Shown here: positions 54,847 to 64,000 of the stretch, piece after piece
Numbering within the stretch: the first letter of the stretch is position 1
How the letters are laid out: every line of letters starts with the position of its first letter
NCBI GenBank assembly: GCA_025594325.1
Contig: JANHCV010000016.1
Location: 248,001 to 312,000, forward strand
Direction of reading: 5' to 3'
DNA: 64,000 nt
DNA from: Blastocladiella emersonii ATCC 22665
Lineage: Eukaryota > Blastocladiomycota > Blastocladiomycetes > Blastocladiales > Blastocladiaceae
Made by a program: the position numbers and the translations under genes
Notes under the pieces: model-generated
Told to the model about the DNA's origin: nothing
The model's database searches: none
The model's input: only the letters and a program-made list of their open reading frames with translations

Positions 54847-57800
54847 CTACTCGACGAGGACAGCGACGCCCGCATCGCCATCGTTCGCCTCGACCACGAT
54901 CATCTCTTCCCCCTGCTGCGGCGCCTGCGCCTGCGCCTCCACGGGTACGGGTACGGGTGGCGGCGGTGGCGGCTTGACCGCGGCCGCAACGACGCTGGCG
55001 GCTGCCGCGCGGAGCGCCGCGAGCTCGGCCTGCAGCGCGTCGGCGCGCGCCTGCAGCGACACGGACCACGCGTGGATGACGGGGTGGTTGAGCTCGGGAG
55101 CGACGTGAGCCGACGCCGACTGCTGTTGTTGCGGGGTCGGACACGCTTGTGGTGGTGGCCGCTCAACGACGACGGTCGGGAGCGTCGTGACGACCGCCTC
55201 GGACACCGTCACCGCAGCCGCCGCCGCCGTGGACGCAGGTGAAGGAGGCGCGACCGCAAACTCCTGCAGCGGTGGGGGAGCGACAATGACGGCGCCGTGC
55301 GGCCTGGACCGGGCGGCAATAGCGTCGACGGCCGCGTACGCGACCCACACGGCGTACAGGGCGTTGGCGACGGTGAGGGCGACGGCGAGGACGAGCAGGC
55401 GTTTCTTGGCGGCGCGGATGCGGCGCACGACTAGCTTCGACCGCGCGGCCGAGGATGTGTCGGCGAGGGCCGATGCGAGAGACGTGAGGAAGGCGAAGGG
55501 CGACGAGGATGCGGGTGCAGCTGTCGCGGTAGTCGACTTGCCCGCGGAAGCTGTCGGAGCCTTGACGGCCGCCGCCGACGCAGAAGCAGCAGCAGCAGCG
55601 CGGCTCGACGGGCGCGACCGAATCGGCTCCTCGATAACACTCGCGGTCCTGCTCATCGCGGGCCGCGCCGCACCCCCAACTTCACCCTCCTCCTCGTCTT
55701 CGGGATCTGGCGGGAGCGCCTGGAGCCCGTTAACGACCTCCTTCCACAGGGCGGCGCACCCATCCACCCCGGAACCCTCAATCTTGCCCTCCATCATGCG
55801 GACGCGCTGGAGGAAGTTGACCGAGAACAGGACGTGCACGGTGGTCTCGTTGGGCGCCGACTGGTGGACGCACACGCGGGCCTGCGTCACGAAGCTGCTG
55901 CCGTACGGCGCGCCGGGCGCCTTGGTCTCGTAGTCGACGACGAACCCGGTCACCGGCCCACCGCCCGGGGCCTCGGGCGCGACCGCAACGAGTTTCTGCG
56001 ACTCGGTGCAGTCCGTCGTCTGCTTGCCCTTGAACGGGAGGTAGTATGCGACGCGGTAGTTGAGCGTGCGCGCAGCCCCCGCAGCGGGCATGCCGGCGGG
56101 CGCGGCGCCCCAGGGCTCGATCTCGAGGTTCTCGGATTCGCGGACCCCGTGCGCCGCGCGGTACACGGCCGCGTCTCCCCCAAAGATCGCGTTCCACACG
56201 GCAGCCGCCGAGGTCCCGAGCATCGTGCTCGGGAGCACCGCGTGCTTGGGCTTGTCGGCCATGCACTCGCACAGGCAGCCGGGGAGGTACGCCTTGGCGG
56301 GTTTCGCGGGTTTTGCGGAGGCGGCAGTCACGGCAGCCACCTCGCAGTCGGCCTCGGCCGCAGCGACGCGGTCGTCGTCGAACAGCAGCGTGGACCCGGA
56401 CTCGGCGACGGCGGCGCCGGCGCTCGCGGGGCGGCCGCCGGAGGCTGCGAGCATCGCGTCCGTCTTGCTCCGTCCGCGGCGATTGCTGCTGGCCTGCGGC
56501 GGATCGCCCACCGAACCCGCGGTGTTGACGGTCGGGATCGAGGACACGGTGTCGGCGCGCTTCTTGACGATCCGGGCAAAGAAGCCGCGGAACGCGGTGC
56601 CCGCGCCGTTCGCTGCCGCCGCCGCGGCAGCGCCCGCCCCACCGCCGGGTGTCGAGGGGGACGACTCGGACGCGACGAGCGCCGACGGCGACGCCACGAC
56701 CGTGACGAGTCCGCCGACGGGCGCGGCTGACCCGAGCGTGATCGCTGTCGACGGGATCGACGACGACCGGCCGGGGTTGGTGGCCGTCGGGTGCGTCATG
56801 ACGGCGATCCCGTTGATGTTGGACACGGACGTGGACGCTGTGGTCGCGGCGATCATCTTGTCGGGGGCGACGAGGACGGGCGCGACGGCGGCGGGCGCGG
56901 GCTGCGGCGGGGACTTGACAGACCGCGGCATCGTGCCGGGCGTGGTGCCCGGGCTGCTGCTCGCGCTCGACATGGGGTACTGCGCGGCGGCGAGCGGCGG
57001 GGCCGTCTGCTGGCGCTGCAGAACCACCGAGTTGCGCATCGCGGCCGGCGAGGACGCGCGCGGGGGCGTCGACGTGACGACGGCGTTGGCGAGCGGGGGC
57101 ATAGGCGACAGCGGAGTCCCCGCTGCCCCCGCCGCAGGCGCCGATTCGCGGACGGCGTTGCTGAGCGCGTCGGCCGCTCTCCCGCCGGGGACGGGCAGCG
57201 GGCGGAGGAGGAGGTCGAGTCGGCGGTGCGTCGCGTGCTGTGCGTCCATGGCGCGCTGCCAGATAGTTTTCATTTCGAGGAGCGGGAGCTCGGCGTTGGT
57301 GAATCCGCTGAGCGTGTACTTTGATGCGAGCGACATGACCTTGATGGCGTTGACGGCGCCGCCGCCGCCGCCGCCGGCGCCCGAGGAGGAGTGCTCGGCG
57401 ATGGTGGTGTCGCCGTCGCTGCCGCCGGCGATGCGCGGCTGGATGCGGATCACGTCGCCCCAGTGGATCGTCACTTTGGCCACGTACTTGTTGAGCTTGC
57501 CCTGGAAGCACAGGTGCCGGTCCGTCAGGTACAGCCGGCCGACCCAGTTCTCCTCCTTTTCCATGGCGCAGTGGTACGCTACGTTGTGGGAGGGCGTTAG
57601 CGTGATGGACCTTCTCGGGGGCTCAACGCGGCGGGAGAGAGACGTACACGAGTAAACGACCTCGTCTACGAGCGCCGGAAAGTGCCGCGCGAACCGGCGC
57701 TGGAGCTTGGTCTGCTGCTGCTGTCCCGCGCCCGCCGCTCCCGCCGCTGGAACCGCCGGGATCGGCGGCGCCGACGACGACTCAGAGTACTCGGTCCCAG

Positions 57801-59040
57801 CGCGCCCGCGCTGGACGACGGTGCTCTGCCCGTCGGTATCCGCGTCCGAGTGCGGATCGACGGCGGACGGGACCGCGAGACTCGACGGCCGCGGGGTCGG
57901 CCCACCACCACCTGGCGCGGTAGTATCGCAGATGATCGTCTCGTCGGCGTGCGTGGGCTGCAGCGAGCCGGACGCGCCGACCATGATGGACGCGGGGCGC
58001 GGCGCCGAGAGGTCGCGGCGGCGGCGGTGCCGCGCGGCGTCGGCGGCCGAGCGCGTGAGGGAGCCCGTGTTGATCCCCGTGCCGGTGCCGGAAAGAAGCA
58101 TCGAGGCGCGAAGGCTTTCGGGGATCGCGGGGACGGCGGGCGTCGCCGCGGCGGTCGGCGGGGTGGTCGAGACGGGTCCGCTGGCAGTCGACGAGAACGA
58201 GGCGGCAATGGACGAGCCGAGGAGCGGCGGGGTGTCCACGTCTGGGTTGCTCCCAAGCGAGCCCGACGACGGGCGGCGCGGGTCGCCGGACGTCAGGATG
58301 GACGCGGAGCTCGAGTCCTTGCGCTACAGGGTCGCTGACAAGTCAGCTCCACGGATCCGCAGCTAGAACCCACCAAAGCGTACCGTGATAGCCTCTTCCT
58401 GCGGCGACTCGAGGCGCAGCGCAGACAAGTTCCCGATCGAGTGCGACTTGCGCTTGTGCACGATCCCCGCGGGAGTCGCCGCGACGGGCGTCGCGGGCGA
58501 CGACGACGCACCGCCCTCGGCACCAGGCGACGTTGGCGAGGGCGGCGCGAGCGGCTCGAGCGTGATGACGAACGGGCTCGACGCGGTGGTCACGGGCGGG
58601 TGGACGAGGTCGTCGGCGGGCGGGCCCGTGTGGTGGTTCGGGTCGCCGAGCGACGACACGAGCGACGACATGACGACGGGGCTCGTGAGGGAGCGCGCGC
58701 GCAGCACGCCTGCGGTCGGCGGCGCCATGGGCGAGGTCGGCGAAGCTAGCGGCGACACGAACGGCGGGGACGCGAGCACGGGCGACACGACGGGCGACGA
58801 CGATCCGAGCGCGCGGGCGCTCGCGCTGTTGCTCGTTGGCAGCGGGGACACTGAGTCGGCCGCCTCGCGGGTCGCGTGGGCAGCGTCCTCGTCCTCGGCC
58901 TCCGGCTCGGGGAGCGACGCCGACGACGTGCCGCCGACCAGCGTGCTCCCGTACTCGTCGTCGGTGCCGGCGGTGGTCGCATCGCCAATACCCGGCGGGA
59001 GCGGCGGGAACTCTTCGACGGCGCGCGGGTCGGCCATCAT
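54847..59040 (-). CDS. GRAM and VASt domain sterol-transfer protein (LAM/Aster family)
   Basis: Three exons, 59040-58384, 58323-57648 and 57578-54847 (1354 aa). The second intron (69 nt) has no in-frame stop, but splicing joins VVYSSYHCAMEKEENWVGRLYLT, the GRAM core, which is interrupted otherwise. Domains: 400 disordered residues; GRAM at about 428-530 (LYLTDRHLCFQGKL, KYTLSGF); a long linker; VASt at about 885-1060 (PSTMLGTSAAAVWNAIFGGD, VAYYLPFKGKQTTDCTESQKL, VHVLFSVNFL); one transmembrane helix at about 1170-1193; then a C-terminal coiled-coil segment. LAM/GRAMD1 proteins sit in the ER at plasma-membrane contacts, bind anionic lipid with GRAM and move sterol with VASt. The long N-terminal region and single VASt domain resemble Ysp1/Ysp2-type proteins. 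Confidence 0.93.
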
Positions 59041-59389
59041 CGTCACGAGGAGAAGGCGACCGCGTCGTCGTTTTCGGGGAACGCGGGTGAGACCTCGCCG
59101 AGTCGAGTCGATGCGTTGCAGGTAGAGGGACGCCCGTGTAGCGCGATTCTGCGGTGTCGTCCGAGAGCAGGAGCGCGGATTCGACGACACCGAGGCAGCG
59201 AGCGCGCCAAGAAGAAAGCGTCGACGCGCCGTCGCGCTGCGCGCCGTCATCCGACGCCACGGCGTGAGCGCGACCGCGCGGTGAGAGACGCTGCCGCGAG
59301 CGCGTGAGGTCTTGCTGTCCTCCCCGCCCTCCCTCACGGCGCCGACGAACCGCACCCTGACTCCCTGCAACGCATCGACACCGACCGCC
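59041..59389. promoter_or_regulatory. divergent promoter between the LAM-type gene and LSm3
   Basis: A 349-bp shared upstream region with C/T-rich leader before LSm3. No TATA box. Confidence 0.5.
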
Positions 59390-59786
59390 ATGGCCGAACG
59401 CACCGTGGCCACGCCCTTTGACCTGGTCAAGCTGTCGCTCGACGAGAAGATCCTCGTCAAGCTGCGCGGCAACCGCGAGCTGACGGGCAAGCTGCACGTG
59501 CGTGCTCCAGCGCCGACATGATGACAGCGGCGCCTGAGACGCCTCGCGAGTGTGTAGGCGTACGACGAGCACCTCAACATGGTGCTGGGCAACGTCGAGG
59601 AGACGGTGACGCTGGTGGATCTCGACGAAAGCATGACGGCGCAGGGGACGCGGGTACGGGTTGCATCGCTCCGTGCCGCCACCGTGAAAGCTCACACATC
59701 GAGCGCGCGCGTAGACGCTCAAGCGGTCCGTCGACATGCTCTTCGTGCGCGGCGACGGCGTGATCCTCGTCTCGCCCCGCGCCTAG
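59390..59786 (+). CDS. LSM3: U6 snRNA-associated Sm-like protein LSm3
   Basis: Three exons, 59390-59497, 59558-59653 and 59715-59786 (91 aa), all phase 0. The Sm1 motif reads [35 protein letters not shown] and Sm2 reads [14 protein letters not shown], both typical of LSm3. It is a subunit of the Lsm2-8 ring on U6 snRNA in the nucleus and of the Lsm1-7 ring in cytoplasmic mRNA decay. Slightly shorter than the human protein because of a shorter N-terminus. A canonical AATAAA follows the stop. Confidence 0.97.
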
Positions 59787-59809
59787 CCCACCACGCTCCT
59801 GTACAAACC

Positions 59810-59815
59810 AATAAA
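59810..59815 (+). terminator. polyadenylation signal AATAAA for LSm3
   Basis: It lies 24 bases after the stop codon, in a 114-bp convergent gap with the thiolase gene. Confidence 0.6.
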
Positions 59816-59900
59816 CACGCGTCGATGAAATCATCAAGTAAATGTATTGTGTGAGGGACACGCCCTCGACGACGACCGGCAACCGGTCGCTCCCCCTCCC

Positions 59901-60027
59901 TTACTCGCGGACGACGACGGCCGCGGCGCCCATGCCGGTGCCGATGCACATGGACACGACGCCGACCTTCTTGCCCTGGCGCTTGAGCTCGGGCAGGAGC
60001 GTGGCGATCTGGCGCGCGCCCGTGCAC

Positions 60028-60060
<33 letters not shown>

Positions 60061-61208
60061 TTGGGGTTCACCTTCTCGTACGGGATCTTGAGGTGGTCAA
60101 TCGACATGACCGCCTGCGACGCGAACGCCTCGTTGATCTCGAAGATGTCGACCTGGTCGACCGTGAGGCCCGTCTTGCGGAGCACCTCGGGGATGGCGAA
60201 CGCCGGGCCGACACCCATGATCTTGGGCGGCACGCCGACGGCCGCGAAGTTGACGAACTTGCCAATGATCGGGAGGCCGAGCTTCTCGGCGACCGAGCGG
60301 CGCGCGAGGAGAACGGCGGCGGCGCCGTCCGACACCTGCGACGCGTTGCCGGCCGTGGTGCAGCCGTCGGCCGAGAAGGCGGGCTTGAGCTTGGCGAGGC
60401 CCTCGGGCGTGGTGCCGGCGCGGATGCCGTCGTCGGCGGCGATGGTCACGGGCTTGCCGTCGGGGCCGTCGATCGTCACGGGGATGATCTCGTCCTTGAA
60501 CAGACCCTCCTTCTGCGCCTTGGCCGCCTTGATGTGCGACGCGGCCGCGAGCGCGTCCTGCTTGGCGCGGGGCACGTTGTACTGCTTGGCCACGTTCTCG
60601 GACGTGATGCCCATGGGGAGCAGGCAGTCGGCGGCCGCGTCGAGCGACGTCACCTTGTCCGACGTCGACGACGGCATGGCGCCGGGCCCGTAGCCGAGCG
60701 TCATGGACTCGACACCGGCGCCGATGCCAATGTCGATCTGGCCGACGGCAATCGCGTTGGCAATCGACGACACGGCCTGGAGACCCGACGAGCACTGGCG
60801 GTTGATGGTCGACAGCGCCGTGGTGTCGGGGAAGCCGGCGTACAGCGCCGCCATGCGGGCCACGGTCGCACCGCCGCCGGGCGGGAGCACGTTGCCGACC
60901 TGGATGTCCTGGACGAGCTTGGGGTCGATGCGCGTCTTCTCAATCGTCGCCTTGAGCACGGCCGCGAGCAGCTCCTCGGGGTGCGTCTGCGCGAACCCGC
61001 CCTTGCGCGCGCGCGTGATGGGCGTGCGCAGCGCCGACACGATCACAACGTCGTTGGGCGACTTGACGTTGACCGAGGCTACACGCGTGGGGGGAGGATT
61101 CGACGAGTGAGGTCGCGTTCATGCACGCAGGTGGTCCATGGCGGCGAGTGCATGCATACGCTGGGCAATCTGCGAAGTGATCTGCTGGACGCGAGCGGTG
61201 GCCGACAT
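59901..61208 (-). CDS. peroxisomal 3-ketoacyl-CoA thiolase
   Basis: Two exons, 61208-61127 and 61078-59901 (419 aa). The short first exon encodes a PTS2-like signal, RVQQITSQI (Arg-Val-x5-Gln-Ile), in the first 20 residues, as in fungal peroxisomal thiolases; the C-terminus (VVVRE) has no PTS1. Catalytic Cys is about residue 123 in NRQCSSGLQ; ALGHPLGCTGAR and CIGTGMGAA supply the other active-site blocks. It cleaves 3-ketoacyl-CoA with CoA in the last step of beta-oxidation. Length is normal. It shares a 526-bp divergent promoter with RPN11. Confidence 0.95.
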
Positions 61209-61734
61209 TGCTGATGTATGGGGTACACGAATCCGTGGGTAGGGGAGCGAGGGTGGGTGGCAGGGCGGGCGGGTCCCTTTTGTACGCTGGCCCGCAGCCG
61301 TGCGGTGGCGACCAAGTGCGCACTTCGTCGGCGTGGTCAGCCGGTCATGGTCGCGTATGAAATTCGTTCCGGGTCAGCCGAGACGCGTCGCCGTCACCGC
61401 GTGCGCTGACGTCATGGCCACCATTGCCCTCTCGGATGCGCGGAGCTTGCGAACCCTGACTGCTGGGCAGCGTCGAATATGTCATTGATATTACTGTAGT
61501 ACCTTGCGCCTTGCATTTCATAATTCTGTGAGAGACAGAGTGGTATCGCGGTGAAGTGCATACCGATCCTGCCACAGCCACCCAAGAAGCGTGACCCGTG
61601 ACGTACGGGCTTCGCGTGTGCAGCGCGCGCCGAGCCGCTGTTCGTCTCGTCGACGCGTTCTTCATCCGCTGCCCGCGCCGCCAGCACCACGGAGCACGCA
61701 TCCACACTCACACGAAACTCAACGAATCAACATC
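61209..61734. promoter_or_regulatory. divergent promoter between thiolase and RPN11
   Basis: ACGCGT sites at about 61382 and 61644. A lower-GC patch at 61480-61560. No gene supported. Confidence 0.45.
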
Positions 61735-62723
61735 ATGGACCGTCTGCAGCGACTCCTGGGCCAGGTCGGCGGCATGGGCGGCGTGCAGCCGGGCGCCGAC
61801 ACGCCCGCCATGGACACGGCCGAGGTGGTGCACATCTCGTCGCTGGCGCTGCTCAAGATGCTCAAGCACGGCCGCGCCGGCGTCCCCATGGAGGTCATGG
61901 GCCTCATGCTCGGCGAGTTTGTCGACGACTACACGGTGCGCGTCATCGACGTGTTCGCCATGCCGCAGTCGGGCACCGGGGTCTCGGTCGAGGCCGTCGA
62001 CCCCGTCTTCCAGACCAAGATGCTCGACATGCTCAAGCAGACTGGCCGGTGCGTTGTCCCCGCCGACCTGCTCCTCCCGTTCGATCGCTCACCGCAAAAC
62101 GTAGCCCCGAGATGGTCGTCGGGTGGTACCACTCGCACCCCGGGTTCGGGTGCTGGCTGTCGAGCGTGGACGTGAACACGCAGCAGTCGTTCGAGGCGCT
62201 GAACCAGCGCGCCGTGGCCGTGGTCGTGGACCCGATCCAGTCGGTCAAGGGCAAGGTGGTCATTGACGCGTTCCGCACCATCAACCCGCAGTCGCTCATG
62301 CTGGGCCAGGAGCCGCGCCAGACCACGTCCAACATTGGCCACCTCAACAAGCCGTCGATCCAGGCCCTGATCCACGGCCTCAACCGCCACTACTACTCGA
62401 TCGCCATCAACTACCGGAAAAACGACCTCGAGCAGCAGATGCTCATGAACCTGCACAAGAAGGACTGGACCGCCGGCCTCGTCCTCGAGGATTTCGCCGT
62501 GCGCGCCGAGGCCAACGCCGGCGCCGTCAAGCAGCTGCTCGCCCTCGCCGACCTCTACAACAAGTCGGTCGTCGAGGAGCAGACCCTCACGGCGCAGCAG
62601 CTCAAGGTCCGCCACGTCGGCAAGCAGGACCCGAAGCGCCACCTCGAGGAGAACGTCGACCGCCTCATGGCCGACAACATTGTGCAGACGCTCGGCACCA
62701 TGCTCGACACGGCCGCCTTCTGA
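61735..62723 (+). CDS. RPN11: 26S proteasome regulatory subunit Rpn11 (PSMD14), deubiquitinase
   Basis: Two exons, 61735-62048 and 62105-62723 (310 aa, the same length as human). The JAMM/MPN+ metalloprotease motif is complete: Glu53 in [12 protein letters not shown], then His114 and His116 with Ser/Asp127 in [17 protein letters not shown]. The intron falls just before the HxH block. The C-terminal helices ([22 protein letters not shown]) match the family. Rpn11 in the lid removes ubiquitin chains en bloc from committed substrates. No unusual features. Confidence 0.98.
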
Positions 62724-62834
62724 GAGTGTACGCGGAGAGTACAGATCGAGAGATGAATACACTGCTTGGTGATGATTGGACAAGCGAGTCGCGCGCGCAA
62801 CGAAATGTATTCACAAGCAAGCAAGCTACACCCC

Positions 62835-63734
62835 CTACTCCTTCTTGAACTTTTCGGCAAAGTAGGCCTTGACCTGGTCGCCGCCAAACACCATGCACAC
62901 GGTGAGGTACACGGACAGGCCGATGCGCGGGGTAACGCCGCGGTAGAAGCCGAGGAAGCCGTTGTTCTGGTAAATGTACTTTGCGGTCGTCCAGATGTTG
63001 AGGTTGGCGGGGCGGTCGGCGGCCTTGGCGGCCGACTGCATCTCGACGCGGATCACCTCGATGGGCTGGTTCCAGCACGCGAGGGCGCCGCCGATCACCG
63101 ACGACGCGATGCGCTCGCCGACCGTCAGCTTGCGGTGCTTGTCGTCGCCCTTCATGACGCGCTCCGTGAGGCGCGAGATGCCGAGGCGCGAGCCCCAGTT
63201 GGTCATCTGGCGCACGGCCACGGCGCTCACGCCCTTGTTGAGGCCGCGGATCCCCTCGCGCCGGAACACGTCGGCGGCGACCGCCCACGTCGACTGGGTC
63301 GCGGCGCCCACGGCCTTGTGGCGCGTCACCTCGACCGTCTTCATGAACGTGCAGAAGCCCATGGTCGTGTACGCCTGCGCGAGCCCGCCGCCCATGCCGC
63401 CGACGAGCCCGGCCATGGCGGGCGACGCGTCGAGCTTGGTGCGCGCCTGGTACTCGATCTCGGACGACGCGAACAGCAGCACGCCGCCTTTCGTCGACGC
63501 CTCGATCCACGCCCACGGGATCAGGCCCTGCCAGAAGCCGGCCAGGCCGCCGCGCTGGTACGTCTTCTGGATCGCCGTCTTGAGGTTGTCGCCGCGGTTC
63601 GCCGCCATGTGCGTCTTGACCACCTCGAACGGCTGGCCCAGCGTCGACACCTCGAACGTCTGGATCGCGGCACCGATCGCCAGGTTCTGCCACGAGAAGG
63701 CCTTCTTCTGCACGACGTCGGTGGTGGTGGGCAT
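62835..63734 (-). CDS. YHM2: mitochondrial carrier, Yhm2-like citrate/oxoglutarate carrier
   Basis: Single exon, 299 aa. It matches yeast Yhm2 throughout: TLGQPFEVVKTHMAANR, GLIPWAWIEASTKG, TMGFCTFMKTVEVTRHK, GVSAVAVRQMTNWGSR, NQPIEVIRVEMQS and YRGVTPRIGLSVY. Three mitochondrial-carrier repeats give six membrane helices in the inner membrane. Yhm2 exchanges citrate for 2-oxoglutarate and supports cytosolic NADPH and acetyl-CoA supply; it was first described as an mtDNA-associated protein. No introns, unlike most neighbours. Confidence 0.95.
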   Translation of the reverse strand: MPTTTDVVQKKAFSWQNLAIGAAIQTFEVSTLGQPFEVVKTHMAANRGDNLKTAIQKTYQRGGLAGFWQGLIPWAWIEASTKGGVLLFASSEIEYQARTKLDASPAMAGLVGGMGGGLAQAYTTMGFCTFMKTVEVTRHKAVGAATQSTWAVAADVFRREGIRGLNKGVSAVAVRQMTNWGSRLGISRLTERVMKGDDKHRKLTVGERIASSVIGGALACWNQPIEVIRVEMQSAAKAADRPANLNIWTTAKYIYQNNGFLGFYRGVTPRIGLSVYLTVCMVFGGDQVKAYFAEKFKKE

Positions 63735-64000
63735 GGTGGAGGTGTAGCTACGCGAGCGTGGGCGTCCGTGAGCAAGCGGGAGGGCACGCAAGGGCGCAGC
63801 GAGCAGGATGCATACAGTCAAGTGAGCGCGTGTGGCGAGACGCGAGGACTTCTTGGCAGGGAGAGAGAGCGAGGTCCGAATCCAGGTCAGCCAGGAATAC
63901 GGAGGCGGGTCAAAGAGCGTGAACGCCTCCCGCTGAGCCGTGCCGCGCCGGCAGGTGACGTCGTCGCCCACCGATCAGATGCAGCAGGCCGGCACGAATT
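63735..64000. other. upstream region of the carrier gene to the window edge
   Basis: The minus-strand frame stays open upstream of the ATG to about 63971 but adds a sequence without carrier similarity, so the start at 63734 is preferred. Nothing else recognised. Confidence 0.45.

Noticed and set aside
63735-63971. Upstream extension of the Yhm2-like carrier to 63971
   Set aside because: The added residues include no targeting-like or carrier-like sequence, and MPTTTDVVQKK closely matches the yeast Yhm2 start.

Overview
The window is a compact, GC-rich (roughly two-thirds G+C) nuclear chromosome segment from a eukaryote. Protein-coding genes carry short spliceosomal introns, mostly 55-130 nt. 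Donors are usually GTACG, branch points look like CTAAC or CTGAC, and acceptors are usually TAG or CAG. The gene content points to a zoosporic fungus: IFT144/WDR19 and CFAP57 occur only in organisms that build cilia, while a Yhm2-type carrier, a GPI-anchored esterase and a LAM-type sterol transporter fit a fungus. The very high GC and small introns make Blastocladiomycota (Allomyces/Blastocladiella relatives) the best guess, which is an inference. I reconstructed 27 gene models. Most exon joins were checked by reading-frame phase and, for recognisable families, by continuity with the family sequence recalled from memory.

Layout. 1-7 kb: the start of a secreted subtilisin-like protease precursor (-, cut by the window edge), a single-pass membrane protein with a cytoplasmic SH3 domain (+), a GPI-anchored PHB-depolymerase-like esterase (-) and 6-pyruvoyl-tetrahydropterin synthase (-). 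7-11 kb: a small unknown protein, then a tandem pair of small paralogous unknown proteins sharing VGGRRRKTS and DNHPDH motifs. One of these appears to assemble its start codon by splicing. 10.7-18 kb: a small helical protein (-), IFT144 (+, seven exons) and an F-box/LRR protein (+).

19-31 kb is an iron-themed block: three tandem FRO/FRE-type ferric reductases on the + strand, then BolA2 (Fra2-like, -), which shares a 300-bp divergent promoter with a membrane-anchored gamma-glutamylcyclotransferase (+). Between reductases 1 and 2 lies about 2.6 kb of gene-poor sequence with a degraded coding-like stretch, a 21-bp tandem repeat and an 18-bp direct repeat.

31-46 kb: a fork-head transcription factor (+), a large single-pass membrane protein with an overlapping uORF (-), a secreted N/G/Q-rich protein with four C-terminal DENG..MECVEF repeats (+), CFAP57 (-, seven exons, one GC-AG intron) and a small unknown protein divergent from it (+). 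47-59 kb: an F-box-like protein (-), a 1220-residue type I membrane protein (+) and a GRAM-VASt sterol-transfer protein (-). 59-64 kb is a tight housekeeping run: LSm3 (+), peroxisomal 3-ketoacyl-CoA thiolase with a PTS2-like signal (-), proteasome Rpn11 (+) and a Yhm2-like mitochondrial carrier (-).

Strands alternate often, so most intergenic spaces are either divergent promoters of 0.2-1.5 kb or very short convergent gaps. I found no CRISPR, IS element, rRNA or tRNA I could defend. The most interesting points are the ferric reductase array with its non-canonical nucleotide motif and inserted membrane hairpin next to BolA2 and a glutathione-cycle enzyme, the MECVEF-repeat secreted protein, and the small-protein pair with a splice-assembled start codon.
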